Of a DNA stretch of 64,000 nt, positions 1 to 12,904 are shown one piece after another. Source of the stretch: Mactromeris polynyma (Eukaryota; Mollusca; Bivalvia; Venerida; Mactridae); the NCBI GenBank assembly GCA_032209605.1, contig JASFXZ010000001.1, positions 39,808,619 to 39,872,618 of the forward strand, in the 5' to 3' direction. The first letter of the stretch is position 1. Each line of letters begins with the position of its first letter. The position numbers were made by a program, and so were the translations under genes. The notes under the pieces were generated by a model, which worked only from the letters and a program-made list of their open reading frames with translations, ran no database searches and was not told the DNA's origin.

Positions 1-1300
1 CTTTTACATTATCGCCATTATGTCAACCACATAACCTTTTCTCATTAGTTCATATCTATATCTGTTGTTGTCTTTGGAAAGGAACAGATATTTTGTATTT
101 ACAAATATGATCAATTTTTTTGTATTTCAAAAGCACTGATTTTTACCAGTACCTGCAATTGATTGAAGGCATATTTAATGTTTCTCTGTAGTTATCATTT
201 CCTCGTTTTGAAGCCGCGTGAATATTGCATAAATGTTACAATTGAAATCATCATTTTAAAATTAACGATTGTTTACTTGATGTTAACCAGAGATGTTTCT
301 GGTTTCATGTGATTGGTATTAAACTGCTCCCAGCAGTACATCAATTGATTTGAACGAAGTTCTGTTTGTAAACTGGTAAAAAAAATTTCATGATTGAATA
401 TTTGTTTTATCTTTTTATACTTCAAATTGACGTATTCAAATATCTAAATATTCATTAAAAATCATTTCATATTGACGCAGTCTCGCTTTTTTGATGCTAT
501 TTCTACAAATAAGTTAATGTTGCTGTCAGACGGAATGCAAGCTTAGCATTCACAAAATGGAGTAGGCGGCAAGATAGGTGCACGCACAGGAAGAAAGTCA
601 ATTTATTTAGATATAAAATTACGAAATCTACTTAAGAGGTAATTTGCTTTGGTTACATTTTTCAAACTACCATGCTATTCCCCTGCATTTCAAGGTGTAT
701 TTAAGTGTTGTCTTTTTAATTTTGCTTACAATATGAGAACTCAGTATGCGCACTTGAAAATTATTAAGTTTGATAACAAAGGTAAACTTCGAAAATAGCA
801 ATTAAAATGGTGTATATAAGTTATTCCATGTTTTATAAAGCATATATGTTAGCATGCTTGTCTTGCATATATACGACAACAGTATAAATCATTTTAGCAG
901 TTATATTAATGTCATCTCAAATAATTCAAATTCACAATTCATTGATATAGGCAAAACAAATATTTCGTCGACAATATACGCTGTGTAATAATGATAGAAC
1001 GATAGAGAAGGAAATGCAATATATAAAACGCACAAATATCTCAAAATGAATTAGATGTATATTATTAATGAAGTCGATCATCTATTTTTGCTTTACGGTA
1101 CACGGGGGATGTGCGGAAGGTTTTGGAACTGCATTGACACAAACTGCCATGGCAAAGCTTAATTAAAAGGACATAAAATGTGCTTCATTGTTCATTTAAT
1201 GTATACAATTGGGAAATTAATTGGGATTTGTTGTATTTACTCCTTGGACGATATTAAATATTTCAGCTTAGTAAACGTTACATCAGATGGAGAAAGGCTT
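1..1300. other. AT-rich sequence, nothing recognised
   Basis: I see no gene-like reading frame, tRNA-like box or tandem repeat here. The only frame of note is a 74-codon one (1178-1402), which runs into a C-rich stretch near 1331-1350 and looks like chance. Confidence 0.5.
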
Positions 1301-1330
1301 AAGTTGGTACAACAAACGCCGCATACACAG
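1301..1330 (-). repeat. Dispersed core repeat, copy 1
   Basis: On the minus strand this reads as the shared core TGTATGCGGCGTTTGTTG. It matches copies at 2261, 19753, 49338, 52295, 54155, 57739, 61163 and 61351. This copy is flanked by AAGTTGGTAC, matching the AAGTTGTTAC edge of the better copies. It is probably the end of a MITE-like element; the identity is inferred from repetition within this window only. Confidence 0.5.
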
Positions 1331-2260
1331 GACCCCCCCTCCCCCAACACACACACAGATCAGGGAAACATCAACACACAAAACACAGTAGAAGCGGTGT
1401 AAGGACCAACATCTATGGAAATGGAGCGATAAGAAATTGGCCCATTATTAAAAAACCCAGTTAATTACAGTGTAAGAAGGGGACAAAAAGGGGAAGGGGA
1501 TGCTAAGAAGACATGTTAGCAACGGATAGAAAGGAGGGAATACAAAATCCAAATGTGACACAATAATGATATGAAATACTATATCATTGTGTAAATATCA
1601 CTGGTACGCAGCATTAAATGTCGTTAATCAATTACGATGAATCATTTGATGTTTTCCGTGAAGTGAAATATTTATTAATTAATTCCTTGGAGTATTGTAA
1701 TAATACATCGAATGCCATCCCATTAACATATCTAGTTACATTGTAACATATGCCAAACTATGATAGCATCTATGCTTGTCTTAATAATTGATCGCATTCC
1801 GTATACATTCAGTGAGAAACAAAACTAAAGGAAATACACAACTGACTAATATTACAAGCGAAACAATGTTAAGATAATAGTGAATAAAGTCAGGTTGTTC
1901 TGTTTATGTCTTGCAGTTCTTTGTTGCTCCACATACCCATACTTTGTTCATTTTCGGCGCAGCCGTACTAACAAGGCTTTGCAAGTTGATTAAGAACGTT
2001 GTGTAAACGAATCAAATTTTACGTTAACCGTTAAACCAAATTCTTTTCAACCAAACTATGTTTGTAACATTGACGTGGATTTGTTAGCTTGTCGTTTATA
2101 CATGTCTCAACATTTGCAATTGTATTTGATTCAATTTGATAAAACGAATATTAAACAAAAATGAAACTTTCATATTGTTTTGTCTTGGTTTGTTTAGTCT
2201 TCATTTATATTGCGCCGACCATCTTTTTTCAGATCATTTGATCTGTGTGGTGGGTGCTGT
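1331..2260. other. Non-coding stretch, nothing recognised
   Basis: Contains a short C/A-rich tract (about 1331-1390) and otherwise AT-rich unique-looking sequence. No reading frame above about 66 codons. Confidence 0.45.
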
Positions 2261-2290
2261 TTGTGAATGTGGCATTCCCCGTATTACTAT
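2261..2290 (+). repeat. Dispersed core repeat, copy 2
   Basis: Carries GAATGTGGCATTCCCCGTAT on the plus strand, a variant of the core seen at 49338, 57739 and 61351 (TATGTGGCGTTCCCTGTAAC type). Only the core is clear; flanks have diverged. Confidence 0.45.
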
Positions 2291-4230
2291 TTTCCAGTTA
2301 CAATGCTCATTTGCGACTTATATGAACGATCAGTGACTTCAATGCCACTGGGATTTAAACCTGGTTTGAAAGTGCACCGGTCCTCGCACTTATCCTACAA
2401 TGTCCCAAATAAAACGAACAGTGTAAATTAGAAAATTCTTGCTGGAGAACGTCCAAACATGTGCGACGACAATCACAGGATAAAGCATGTATAATATACC
2501 AGAAACAAAGGCGCCTGAAGAGAAGTAACAAACACACGTTAAAGACGGCAACAATACAAACATCAGACTCCTTCTGTTTCCGGTTTTGGGAGGGACCATC
2601 ATAGAGTATTACAGCTCTGTTCTCGCACAAGGAAAGAGTGAAGAATGATAGCCATCTGTAGGGGGAGCTGACCACAAAGCATGCAGTGCGTATACCAAAG
2701 CTCGTAACAGGAAGCAAGACAACTGCTCTACTGTATTGTAACGCCTATGGCATTCTCTTTGGTACCAAACATCTATTCGTAACACCCATCCGTCGAGATG
2801 GTCAGCGTAGGAAATAACTGTTACAATCAGAAATAAGACGTTTCTGTTAAGTTGCATATAATTATAATGATAAGTATCACTCATCCGAGAAGAATGTATC
2901 AGTCTGTTTTACCAGAGAACTTGCAGGTGTCTTTAGAACATTAAACGAACAGAAGAAATAAAATACCTTAATATTTAAAAGTTTACATTGAACCTTGTGT
3001 TACGTACGATAAATAAATTATGAATTCTAGGTTAATAAATAATATATAAGATGTCGAGCAACATCCACACTGCTGTGCAGTCGATACAGACGCAGAGACA
3101 TGAAACATACACACAATTTGTGCATTCATTAGAACAGAAATTGATGAATGTGAATGTAGTGTTTTATCTATATCATAACTTCTAAATACATCAGTTAAAC
3201 ATCAAAACAAAGACGAACAACTAAACTAGACTAAATATCAGTTTATTTTGATTACTTGAAGTTAGGACGGAAGAGAAGATTGCATCAGCTTGTGAACTGT
3301 TTTATTTCTGTTGATTCTGAACACTATAAAAAGCACTTCGTCGTTATGTAACCTTACAACTCGACCACCTCCGATAAGCAAGACAAAAACAACATTCATT
3401 TCAATTTACTGTTTAAGTTGTGTTTTATGAGTAGCACATGGACAACCGACTAAATTGTGAGTGACCGATTAACAAAGTCATAATACAACATGGTTATCAG
3501 CATAATTCATGAGCATGTATGACTGTTTAAAACCTCGTTATATATGCTTGCTTGAAATGACATTTCATAATAAACTTTAAAGAAAAACAGGTATGAATGT
3601 GTCGGCTTTCCGAAGCTGAATGACTTTGAAAACCTAATCGTTTACATGAAAATCTCGTGCACAAGCAACTGCTAGCGACACCTATCGGAGATATTCGGCA
3701 TTTGTAAGGGAAATTTATTCTGCCTAGTGCTTTATATTCCAACGGAGAAAATAACAGTTACCGAAACATTACATCGTTAGAGGAGTATGAATTGAGTTTA
3801 CGTAGATACCGCAAAAATACGAAATAATAAACCGCTTGCAATTTCTAAAATTAAGCATTTATAGAACTTGAAAGTTACCGAGTTTAATCGCTGTCAACAG
3901 GAGAGCAAGCAATACATTTTCATTTAGGGTTCACCATATATTGAAATAATATATACGAAATGTATATCACCTGTCGCATTTCCGTGTGAGTTTATTGCAG
4001 TGAAAACAAATGCAACACTCATGTATGTGTTCTAATGCTGCGCGCATTGCGATTTCGAAAGATATCCCAAATTGCCAGACGAAGTTAATGCATCAATTGT
4101 TCATTAAAATGTGTTCTTCTTGATTATCGTTAGTGTATAATGAATCGAGTTTTAATTTTTTTGCATATGTGTTTGTATAAAGTATGCGCGTTTTACACAT
4201 ACATAAGATTCCGTTCACTCTAAGAAATGA
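2291..4230. other. Non-coding stretch, nothing recognised
   Basis: The longest frame is a 120-codon minus-strand run (2355-2717) with no recognisable domain or signal and an overlapping second frame in the same stretch. I judge it chance. No repeats or RNA genes seen. Confidence 0.45.
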
Positions 4231-4234
4231 ATGA

Positions 4235-4345
4235 TGAAGTCCAGCAGGAAATATCACCGTAAAAGTGCACAGCTATCCCAAAATCACAAGGTGACATGAA
4301 CAATATACATACATATACAGGCAAGACGGAAACAATACAAGGACA
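4235..4345 (-). repeat. Degraded member of the dispersed repeat family
   Basis: The order of pieces (CAGGAAATATCACC, then AAGTGCACAG, then ACAAGGTGACATGAACAATA and a run of ATACATACATATAC) matches the copies at 52295 and 54155. It is therefore a longer, decayed member of the family, covering about 110 bp rather than just the core. Confidence 0.45.
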
Positions 4346-7300
4346 AACAAGATAAATGTCTGTGCCAAAGTAAGCGAAGATACTCTTAGATACTGAATAA
4401 TGTCAATATTAAACGATTGGCGCAGTTCTGGAGAATATCTGTCTCACAAAGAGACATTATGGTTGTCCTTTGAGCAAAATGAATGGAGACGATACCGCCA
4501 GGAGACAAAGTATATATCATGAATGAAGAATCACAAATTTAAATCGTCGGTCGTATTACTAGGCAGAACTTACAAAATAATTGAGATCAAAATAATTCGA
4601 TACACGGAGGTGTCAATCCACTTATTGTGCGTCTATCAAGTTGCATTTATAAATAGTTTCCTTATAGATAAAGCCAATATGACTTCCTACTGTAAACATA
4701 TTTATATATTTAATAGGTATTTAAACTATTTTTGATTTTATTGCATGTATTGGTGTTTTGCCAGAGAGTATTCCGTCTTCAAGGCAGGTGACTATCTTTC
4801 ACATAGATACGGGTTTCCTCTCTGCTATGATAGGCACGATTCAAGTGTTAAATAAGCGAGGTATAATTATTTTTGTATAGATAAACCACAAATTATAAAT
4901 TAATGCTGTAATACAGTGTTGGAGATATGAAACGTAATGTTCTTTGATAGAATAATGTAATAAATGATACTATCGACGTAAACATGCAATGTTCATTCAT
5001 CATGATTAGTTTGGTTACCGGCAGCTTATATAAAGTATTTTCGCCGTAATTACCCGTATTTGCATTCCGATAGATACAGATAATTAAAAGAAAGTGTTTT
5101 GTGCATGTGTTGCAATACAAACAGCTTTGATTGTTTTAAGTTGTTATTGTTATTTGATGGTAGTACCCGAGGTTTTATATTGCAATACTGTGATGGTGAA
5201 ATCGGAGAAATATGTCAATGGCAATTGCTCAGAATGTTACATAATCATAATGTGTAAATTTGTGTGATATTCTTTATTCTATAAAGCTTATATTTGGTTC
5301 AGGTTTACATATAGATGTGAACTTTTGAAATCCATCAAAATTCTACATTATTGGCAGATAAATACCTGTAAAAATTGTCTACTTTGTAAGAAGAAACTAT
5401 ATTCCCACTTTAAGAAGACAGTTACACCTAAATCGTCGGGTATTTTGAAACCAGCAGACTGATAACAAAATATATCACCATTATCTTATCTTCATACTCT
5501 TAGTTGATGAACTTTATTTCTGGTAAAGGGTCAGTAATGATGCGTTTATTACTTATAACATGACAAACATTAATTTAAACTCTAATATAACTCATATGAC
5601 GTTGAAATATGTATGATCGTTTTATGAGCTATTTCAAGGTAATGTTGATAAGCATTATACTTGTAGTACCAAAACAGCTATGATTATTGTAATGTGTAAT
5701 TTCAAACTGAAATGTTTGGGTAATGTGCTACATTGAGGTTTACGCCAGATATTTATTTAGATAACCATGGCTCTAGAAATCCATTAACCCGGCGTCCCTG
5801 ATTTGTCTAATGCTGAATCGGACTACCAACAGTTGAGTGGAAGTTAATCATGGGCAAGTCTGTTTAAAAGCTAACCAAAATCAGCAATTGTTCAGTTCTA
5901 AGTCAGATCTTAAAATCCCATAACCACATGCATGTAATTATGTTTTTTTAGATTGTGGAGCTATCATTGTGTATGTTTATTTGTTACAAAATTTACCGAT
6001 ATTCTCGGACAACAAGTTTCCTATGTCGCAAAAGTCAACGACCAGAAATCACATATACAAAAAGCACAGTCTGGTATCAGTATGGTTCAACCTGTCATGT
6101 CAAAGGTCTTCAAACGCAATTACGACTGAAAAAAAAGATATTTATCAGTAATTCCTGACATATTGGATTCACAGCTTGGTCTTGAATGATATCAATAGAA
6201 TTTTTGGAATTTCTTTCCCATTTGATGTGACTTATCGTTGAATAAATATTTCATCTTCCAAATTGCGTCCATGTGTGTTCTTTCATCAATGTATACTTTC
6301 TATTCATACAAATCAGAATTTAGATATAAATGATTGCATATATATGACTAGAAACTATAAACAAAAATAAATATTCATCAAATTCTCAAACTGCTCTTAC
6401 GGATATGATAGATAGTTAGATAAACACATATTGATTATAGTTAACTCACTGGGGGGTACATCAATTTATTTTAAAACGGCCTTTGATCTTGAAGATGGTA
6501 AATGTTGCTTTATGATTCAGTATTTATGATAAAATATGTTATCAATAATTTGGTGGGGATTCTACCAGAATAAGAAAGCAGATATATACATGGCTTTTAC
6601 TGGGCCCTCTATCTATTTAACGATACATGTATGTATACCCATTTTTGAGGCGTTTTAGCGTCTCTTTGCTATCATCGTATCAACCGGAAGTTTATTCAAA
6701 GTACCGCCAACCATATTCATACGTCTCAAGAAAATAGTACATGTACATTCCTCTGATTTATTATAGATTCAATGAGCATAGTGACTGATTTGTCAGAGAT
6801 ATATCAATTGTAGAAGGGGAATCTTGATATAAACGGGTTATCTGGATTATTTGAATCAGTTTTGGTTTACCCGAATAATCGCGTATTAATTTCTAATATG
6901 ATCAATTAAAGTACTGAAAGTAGGCCTACTTATGGAAGGTGATTTTTGACAAATTTCAACCTCAACTCAAAGTAACCGCAATTGAAACAAATTAATTCAA
7001 CATAGATTGATGCATTTATGATGAAACAATCAGTAATAACCACAACATGTAGAACCTGCTATAAAACATATGAATAAAAAGTCGTTTTTCTCTTTTGCGA
7101 AAATCCTATTTGTCCGTTTCTGAGCCGTATCCCTGTGGTTTTCTGCATGCGTTAATATTGCGGAATCGTGAGATTCACTTTTGGCAAGATGACCATTTTA
7201 AGTGTATACAAGATAATTATGGTACGTGTTTTTCTATATTCCAACATTTATTAATCATTTGCATGAAGTATCTTATTGTAACAATGAGGTTAAGATGCAG

Positions 7301-7700
7301 CGAAAATGTGTCAAAATTCTATGTTATTTTACTGAATCTCGCATCACCAATTTTGTTTGCAAATTTCTTTATCCGTCTATCGAGTGACGCTCAGTATTCT
7401 CATATCGAAGTTCTCGAATATTACTTCAGCAACTTTACTTTGATCATTTAAGTGAATGTTATTATTAATTATTATTATCAAAGTGCAATTTTAAACGAGT
7501 AACACTGATTGATCATGGGCCAGATTTGTTCGATTGTACCAACTTCGGATAGTCACAATTTTCGGATAATTTATGACAATGTTTCAAATTTGTCTATTTT
7601 AGATGACAGCGGTTTAAATCCAGTGAAGAAGATAAAGGGATAATTGATGAATTTCATCCACAATCAAGTCAACCACTTACTACCCCAAATTGAAATTGAA
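4346..7700. other. Long AT-rich stretch, nothing recognised
   Basis: The longest frame (7095-7451, 118 codons) begins at a non-ATG codon, has AT-driven composition and no recognisable motif. Short alternating purine/pyrimidine tracts occur but no structured repeat was found. Confidence 0.45.
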
Positions 7701-7744
7701 TTATACTAGACTCCTATGATTGTTGGACTCATATTTCTTCCCAG

Positions 7745-7916
7745 GGACGCAAATCCAAATCCAAGTGAGAACCCTGACTCCTATGTTGATGTCGCATACC
7801 AAGATGACTGGTATACCCTGTCCACTATTTTTGCCTCAGATATTTATGACAGTTGTAAAAGTCGCCTTTTCGAGAGACTAGAACATACAACATGTGACCA
7901 TGCGGAAAAGACGTGA
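7745..7916 (+). CDS. Possible orphan exon or gene fragment, unknown family
   Basis: A pyrimidine-rich stretch ending in CAG (splice-acceptor-like, AG at 7743-7744) is followed by an open frame with less AT-driven composition than its surroundings. It encodes a mixed, protein-like segment containing NPSENPDSYVDVAYQDDWY and then FASDIYDSCKSRLFERLE, ending at a TGA at 7914-7916. A GT at 7811 could be a donor, giving a 66-nt, 22-codon exon. I do not recognise the family. The spacing of aromatic residues and the Y-x-S-C-K motif faintly recalls the N-terminal luminal region of NPC1-type proteins, but that is a weak impression and not a call. No neighbouring exon was found. It may be a genuine exon of a long-intron gene, a pseudogene scrap, or chance. 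Confidence 0.22.
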
Positions 7917-7919
7917 AAT

Positions 7920-9262
7920 GAATACAGAAAGCATAGATCTGTGATAAAATGTGACTTGAGTCGAGATGTTGTATACATTCAGAGAGACAATGGTTATACT
8001 GGATTGTCGGAAGATAAAAAACTTTTGAATTTGTAGATGAGTATTTTTGAGAAGAAATATTACTGTATTTGTACTTGTTATTCATTGTTTTTCTATAAAT
8101 GTGTACTAAAATAACTACAATGGAATGAATGAAATAAAATTACAATATTAGATCTTTATATTGGTTTTTGATATCAAGAAAGTTGAAAGTTTTTTTCTTG
8201 AAAGTACAGAATATTTCTCAATTATAAACCAAAAACCCAGATGTCCATATTAAACTGATTATCGAAAACAGCTTAGAAGGTTTTCGAGTCTAATTCCTTT
8301 ATAGACTTTTCTGGAACTATATATCGATCAAGCATGAGTGTGTGATGGGGTTAATTCCAAGAAGAGAGCGGATGGATGGCATAGGAAGATGATGATTGAA
8401 AAAAATCACCTTCAATTATTATAGAAAACGTGCCCTGGAAGCGCCTCTCAGGACCTTCAGTCCTTTGATTTTAAAATTAGTATGAGTAGTAAGAAATAAT
8501 AGATATTGCTGTGTCATTTTTGTACATACAAAATCATTATACATAAAAACATTGGTACTTTGAATATTATCTTGAAAAAAACCACATAAATAACTGTATT
8601 TACATGATGGCAGTTAAAAACAATATTCACTACAAATAACTAAGAAGCAGTGGTTTACAGTAATTAAATCTGTAACCATGGCAGTGATATGTATACAGCT
8701 GACTCTACTGTATTAATTATCATTTATCTACGGTATTTGAATTTTGGGCTATACCGCTACGATTTCTCTGCATGGTCCCCTTGTGCAGCTGTGTCCCCTT
8801 AACCACAAGCATTTATGTCAAAAGCCCCTCAGTTTAATGCAGCTTTTCCTATATCATAATTACATATCACATTTGTATCTCAGTCCTGCACTGCCTTTGA
8901 TAATGCACAGTACGTTTTTGAACACATGATAGGCATACCACTGATACCGCTATCATGTGTGGTCTAAAATATTAACACGGCAGATGACTGTTAAGAATCA
9001 ATACACAATTCCTGCACTAAAAAAAGCAACAGGATACTTCGCACGCACTATGTGCCGACAAAATGTACTCCTTACGAAATGACTCTTCCCTAAAAACGCA
9101 GCGTACCGATTCATGTTGACAAAAACAGATTATCTGCACTCATCAAAAACTAAATATGTTTTGTGAAAACCCTTAGGAAATAAACGATAAGACGTAATGA
9201 GTTTCAAAAAAATGAAGGGTACGGGTGAAAACAACCGCTGCCACCACTGAAGTTATTCAAGG
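7920..9262. other. Non-coding stretch, nothing recognised
   Basis: AT-rich, with frames below about 90 codons and no domain-like content. No tandem or inverted repeat found. Confidence 0.45.
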
Positions 9263-9267
9263 AGAAG

Positions 9268-9346
9268 TGCGCCCGATATGGGTCTCCAACCCACGACCAC
9301 TTAAGCACTAGTACGGCACTCTACCGACTGAGCTAAGCGGGTGGCC
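9268..9346 (-). mobile_element. tRNA-derived SINE head (or decayed tRNA gene)
   Basis: On the minus strand there is an A-box-like TAGCTCAGTCGGTAGAGTG preceded by CCGCT, and a B-box-like GGGTTGGAGACCC about 45 bp later. A T stem (GTGGG/CCCAT) with a 7-nt loop is present. About five of the seven acceptor pairs form. The B box lacks the usual TTCGA (TTGGA here) and no proper anticodon stem can be drawn. A functional tRNA is therefore unlikely and a tRNA-related SINE head more likely. The usual SINE body seen at 22.4 and 58.5 kb does not follow. Confidence 0.6.
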
Positions 9347-9349
9347 GTC

Positions 9350-12300
9350 TTATCCCTCATAACATGGTATTATTAAATAAACTACAAATATAACTGATAG
9401 TTCTACGGATCACTCTAAACCAAACATATAATGAATGCAGTATACAGAGCTAGTTGTATCAACGTGCTGAGCAGGAAATAATGTATATAAACACCCGGGT
9501 GATATTATGTTCATCAAATGAAATAAACTAACTATCGTAACATCAGGACTACTTGCAATCTATTATCAATCATCGTTTCGTGTTATCTTGACGACAGATT
9601 GAATACATCATCCAACCATTGAGAGATTCATTTAAAAGGATCATCAATAATAAATTAAAAATGTAATTTCGCATATTAAATATTTCAAACTGCTAAGTAG
9701 TAAGCATCTTCAACAAATACACCAATATCACTCACAATTAGATTGTATGGATAAGATATGTAATTATATGTAGCCTGCGGGGTATCATGATAGATGTACT
9801 ACGATAGAGATTTTTAAGCGATAGTACACATTACGCATTCATATTGAAACGGGGGGTGTACTTTACCTTGTCGTCCGTCCAACAAACGTTAATGCCGCTC
9901 TTATTTATACGTTCGTTACATAGATACTCAAGCCTCTTAAGCTATATTAGTCATCACATGTAGTCTTAACTAAGAATTTAATCAGAATGTATAAATTCAT
10001 AATACAAATTATATAGTCCTATCTTGTCAATTTCTGTTGTTAAGTCTCCATATCCTGTACTGATACTTGGTATGCAGTGAAGAGAATTTCATTAAGCTTG
10101 TGCTTCCAATTCTGTCCATTTGTCTATTACATGCACTTTGTTATCTTGTCATTTACTGTAAAGTACATGGCAGTTTAAACAAATTAATATGTTTAAACTA
10201 ATTTAATCAGTAAAAGCATTAATGTTGCTTTAATTATCGAGATGTCCCAATGGAACAAAGACAAACAAAGTAAGCGTCGTTCCGACATGTTTATTACCTT
10301 AAGTAACAAGCATAATGGTCAGTGCATGAATTCTGAATTAGAAAATAGGATTTACTACGTTATTCTATAACAAGAAAGTAATTGCTTGATACAAAATGAA
10401 AAAAGTCTCTGAAGGTTATTTAAAACTAAGCAACGGATTTTAAACTGGCTCTCACTCGCATTAACGTTTGATATTAAAGTGGTGAATTTCGAAGAAAATT
10501 GTATATGGTATAGCTTAGCCATTTTATCTTATTCTAAACCATATTCTCCATTCATATAAAACGACCTCATATATTCGGCGTTAATGGTTTCTGGGTGATA
10601 TAACAACTCGATATTTCTTGTTTGTTTTGCAAATTGAAATCAGTACAATGGTAAATGAAACCTGCTCCCAGAATTTCTTGCAATGTCTCAGATTTGGAAC
10701 CTTTTAATAACTTAGAATTACAATAAAACTGTAATTGCTCTTTAAAAATATAACCATAATATATGCGTTCGCATTGACAATGGAAACGCCTTTGACGATA
10801 AATAGTACTTAAATACTTGTATGACAATGTTGCTTCATACAAAACAGTTTATTTTCGTAAAGTTTGAAAGCATTGGTAATATAAGAATAATGTACACTTT
10901 TGAAAGAAGGATATTAAGGTTTCTATCCTAATTCGCCATTAAAATTCTGCATCGACGGAAGTAACACTATGCACAGAAGGAGAGGTAGTTTCCAACTTCG
11001 TGTTATTTCGGTCTTTTTCCTCGAAACCTCCCTGCGTGTAGCTAATGTTCCGTTAAGTTTTGTTTTGTGTCAAAGTGTGTGTGTTTCTTCTCCCATTGGT
11101 CGAGATATGTCGATACTTTGATTGGAGAGACTTGTCTTTTCTGCTTCACAGTTTTTCACTTTTAAGTGCACAAAAGAGTTATTTCGTATAGTCCCATGCA
11201 ATTTATTGTTAAAATATGTATCATGATTCACAATTGAAATATCAAATGATATGGGTGCCATATATGCGAATAAGTTATATAAATTACCCTTAAGACATGT
11301 CTGCATGATGACACCAAAATCTCTCTACGAATTAGCATGTATACTGCATTTCCTAACTTCTACATTATGTTACATAGAAATGTTGAGGAAAATTATCGGA
11401 ACCCCTATGTATTTAGGATTGTACCGTGTATTCGGATACGTTGTCGAATAAACTTTATTTGGACATTATAGGCAGTAACAGTTAGATGTTACTATTATCA
11501 AACTCATTTATCTCGCAGTAAACGTGATCAGGTTCTTAAAATTTGTCGATAAAGATGTTTTTGTTTTGTATTCACAGCAATACTCGGGTCATAATTTACT
11601 GATCTAAACAGTGATTTTGAACACTAATGTCTTCAAACAATTAATAAAATCGTGTCGGTAAATTAACCCACTTCTATCAATTTCTCAATCTTTCATTGTC
11701 ATTATCTAGCTGAAATAAATCTGTACATGACAACGTATCATTGAATTTGTATTATGACAACAAACGGAGTCATTAACACGCTATATATAAGTGTATGGTG
11801 TCTTTGTACGAGTTAGTGCATAATTTAATATCGAGAATGTTACTAATGAATCATTGATTCCGAATAATAATTATGTAAATTCCCATGTGCTTTGTTACAA
11901 GTTATCAATTACCACTCCATTACCATCTCAAGTTGCGGTGAATAATACCTTGGACATTAAATGTGTATATTATTTAAACGAAACGATTATATTTGTTGAC
12001 GGTCCGAAATTTAATCATTGAGTTTGTTTGTCTTAGTCGGAGTGATAAATATCGCGACATTAATTATTTAAGATATATCATGGTTTAAACGTATTAATTA
12101 AAGACCCGAGTCGAAATTCTTGGAAAAAGTGAATCAACAGCAAGTCAATATATGTACCTTAACATGTATCGAAAGACGTTAAAAATGCATCAGCGAACGG
12201 CGCCATATTTTAGGTTACTTTTGTAGTTCCGCGCGATTTTAGCGCACATGCGAGTGCCAATGACAGCAACTTCGACTACGTTACATAGAGGATGTGCAGT

Positions 12301-12385
12301 ACTGATTTCCAAGAAAATGTCGGTACAAAGAAGAAACAATAGTAATTATTACGAAAGCCTTGTGATGACATTTCAGCTTCAACAA
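9350..12385. other. Long AT-rich stretch, nothing recognised
   Basis: Frames reach only 91 codons (10567-10842, minus) without recognisable content. No tandem repeats noted. Confidence 0.45.
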
Positions 12386-12387
12386 TT

Positions 12388-12545
12388 TGCGAATTTAACT
12401 TCTTGAATTCATGATTTCATCTTCATAAATGTTCTAATTCACGATTTCAACTTCACGAATTCACGATTTGAATTTCACGATTTAAACTTCACAAATTCAT
12501 GATCATGAATTCATGAAGCTCAAATCGTGAATTCATGAAGCCAAA
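12388..12545. repeat. Short palindromic repeat cluster
   Basis: A motif close to CTTCACGAATTCACGATTT recurs about five times in decayed form on the plus strand (about 12395-12500). It then appears inverted (GAATTCATGAAGCTCAAATC and GTGAATTCATGAAGCC, about 12506-12541), so the right end can fold back on the left. The centre is near ATCATGAATTCATGA. Confidence 0.65.
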
Positions 12546-12714
12546 ATGTCACCACCAGGCTTTCGTAAATTATCTGTATCTTTTCTGATTGTTTTAAGTT
12601 GTTTTTGTGTTATTACTAAATAAAACCGATGCAAAACGTCACAACATTGGAAATAGACTAAAAGTAACAACGTGCAGGATACTGAACCATCATTGTCTAC
12701 ATTTCTACGTATCA

Positions 12715-12900
12715 GAATCGCTACTTTCGTGTATATGACTGAAATCAACTACCTTCAGTTCAGAAACATGTCTCAATATCAACTTAACAGAATGTATATG
12801 TGTATAACTGAAATGTAATATCGGTTGTTTAAAACTACCATTGTGCCATTTGAGAGGAGAGAAAAATGTAATGTCGTTTCAAATTACAACAAAAATGTTA
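12715..12900 (+). repeat. Diverged duplicate, partner at 38945-39130
   Basis: CAACTACCTTCAGTTCAGAA here matches CAACTACGTTCAGTTTAGAA at about 38982. Both continue through a TATCAACTTAACAGAA / TATTAACTTAACAGAA segment and an AGAGA(G)AAAAATGTAAT segment in the same order. This is either an old duplication or two copies of an unnamed dispersed element. Confidence 0.55.
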
Positions 12901-12904
12901 TATC

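Noticed and set aside
2355..2717. 120-codon minus-strand frame
   Set aside because: No recognisable motif and a second overlapping frame of similar quality; composition gives no coding signal by eye.
7095..7451. 118-codon plus-strand frame
   Set aside because: It begins at a non-ATG codon and has AT-driven composition with no motif.
9268..9346. Functional tRNA gene
   Set aside because: The B box is mutated, the anticodon stem does not form and the acceptor has mismatches, so a SINE head is more likely. The same reasoning applies to the other tRNA-like sites.
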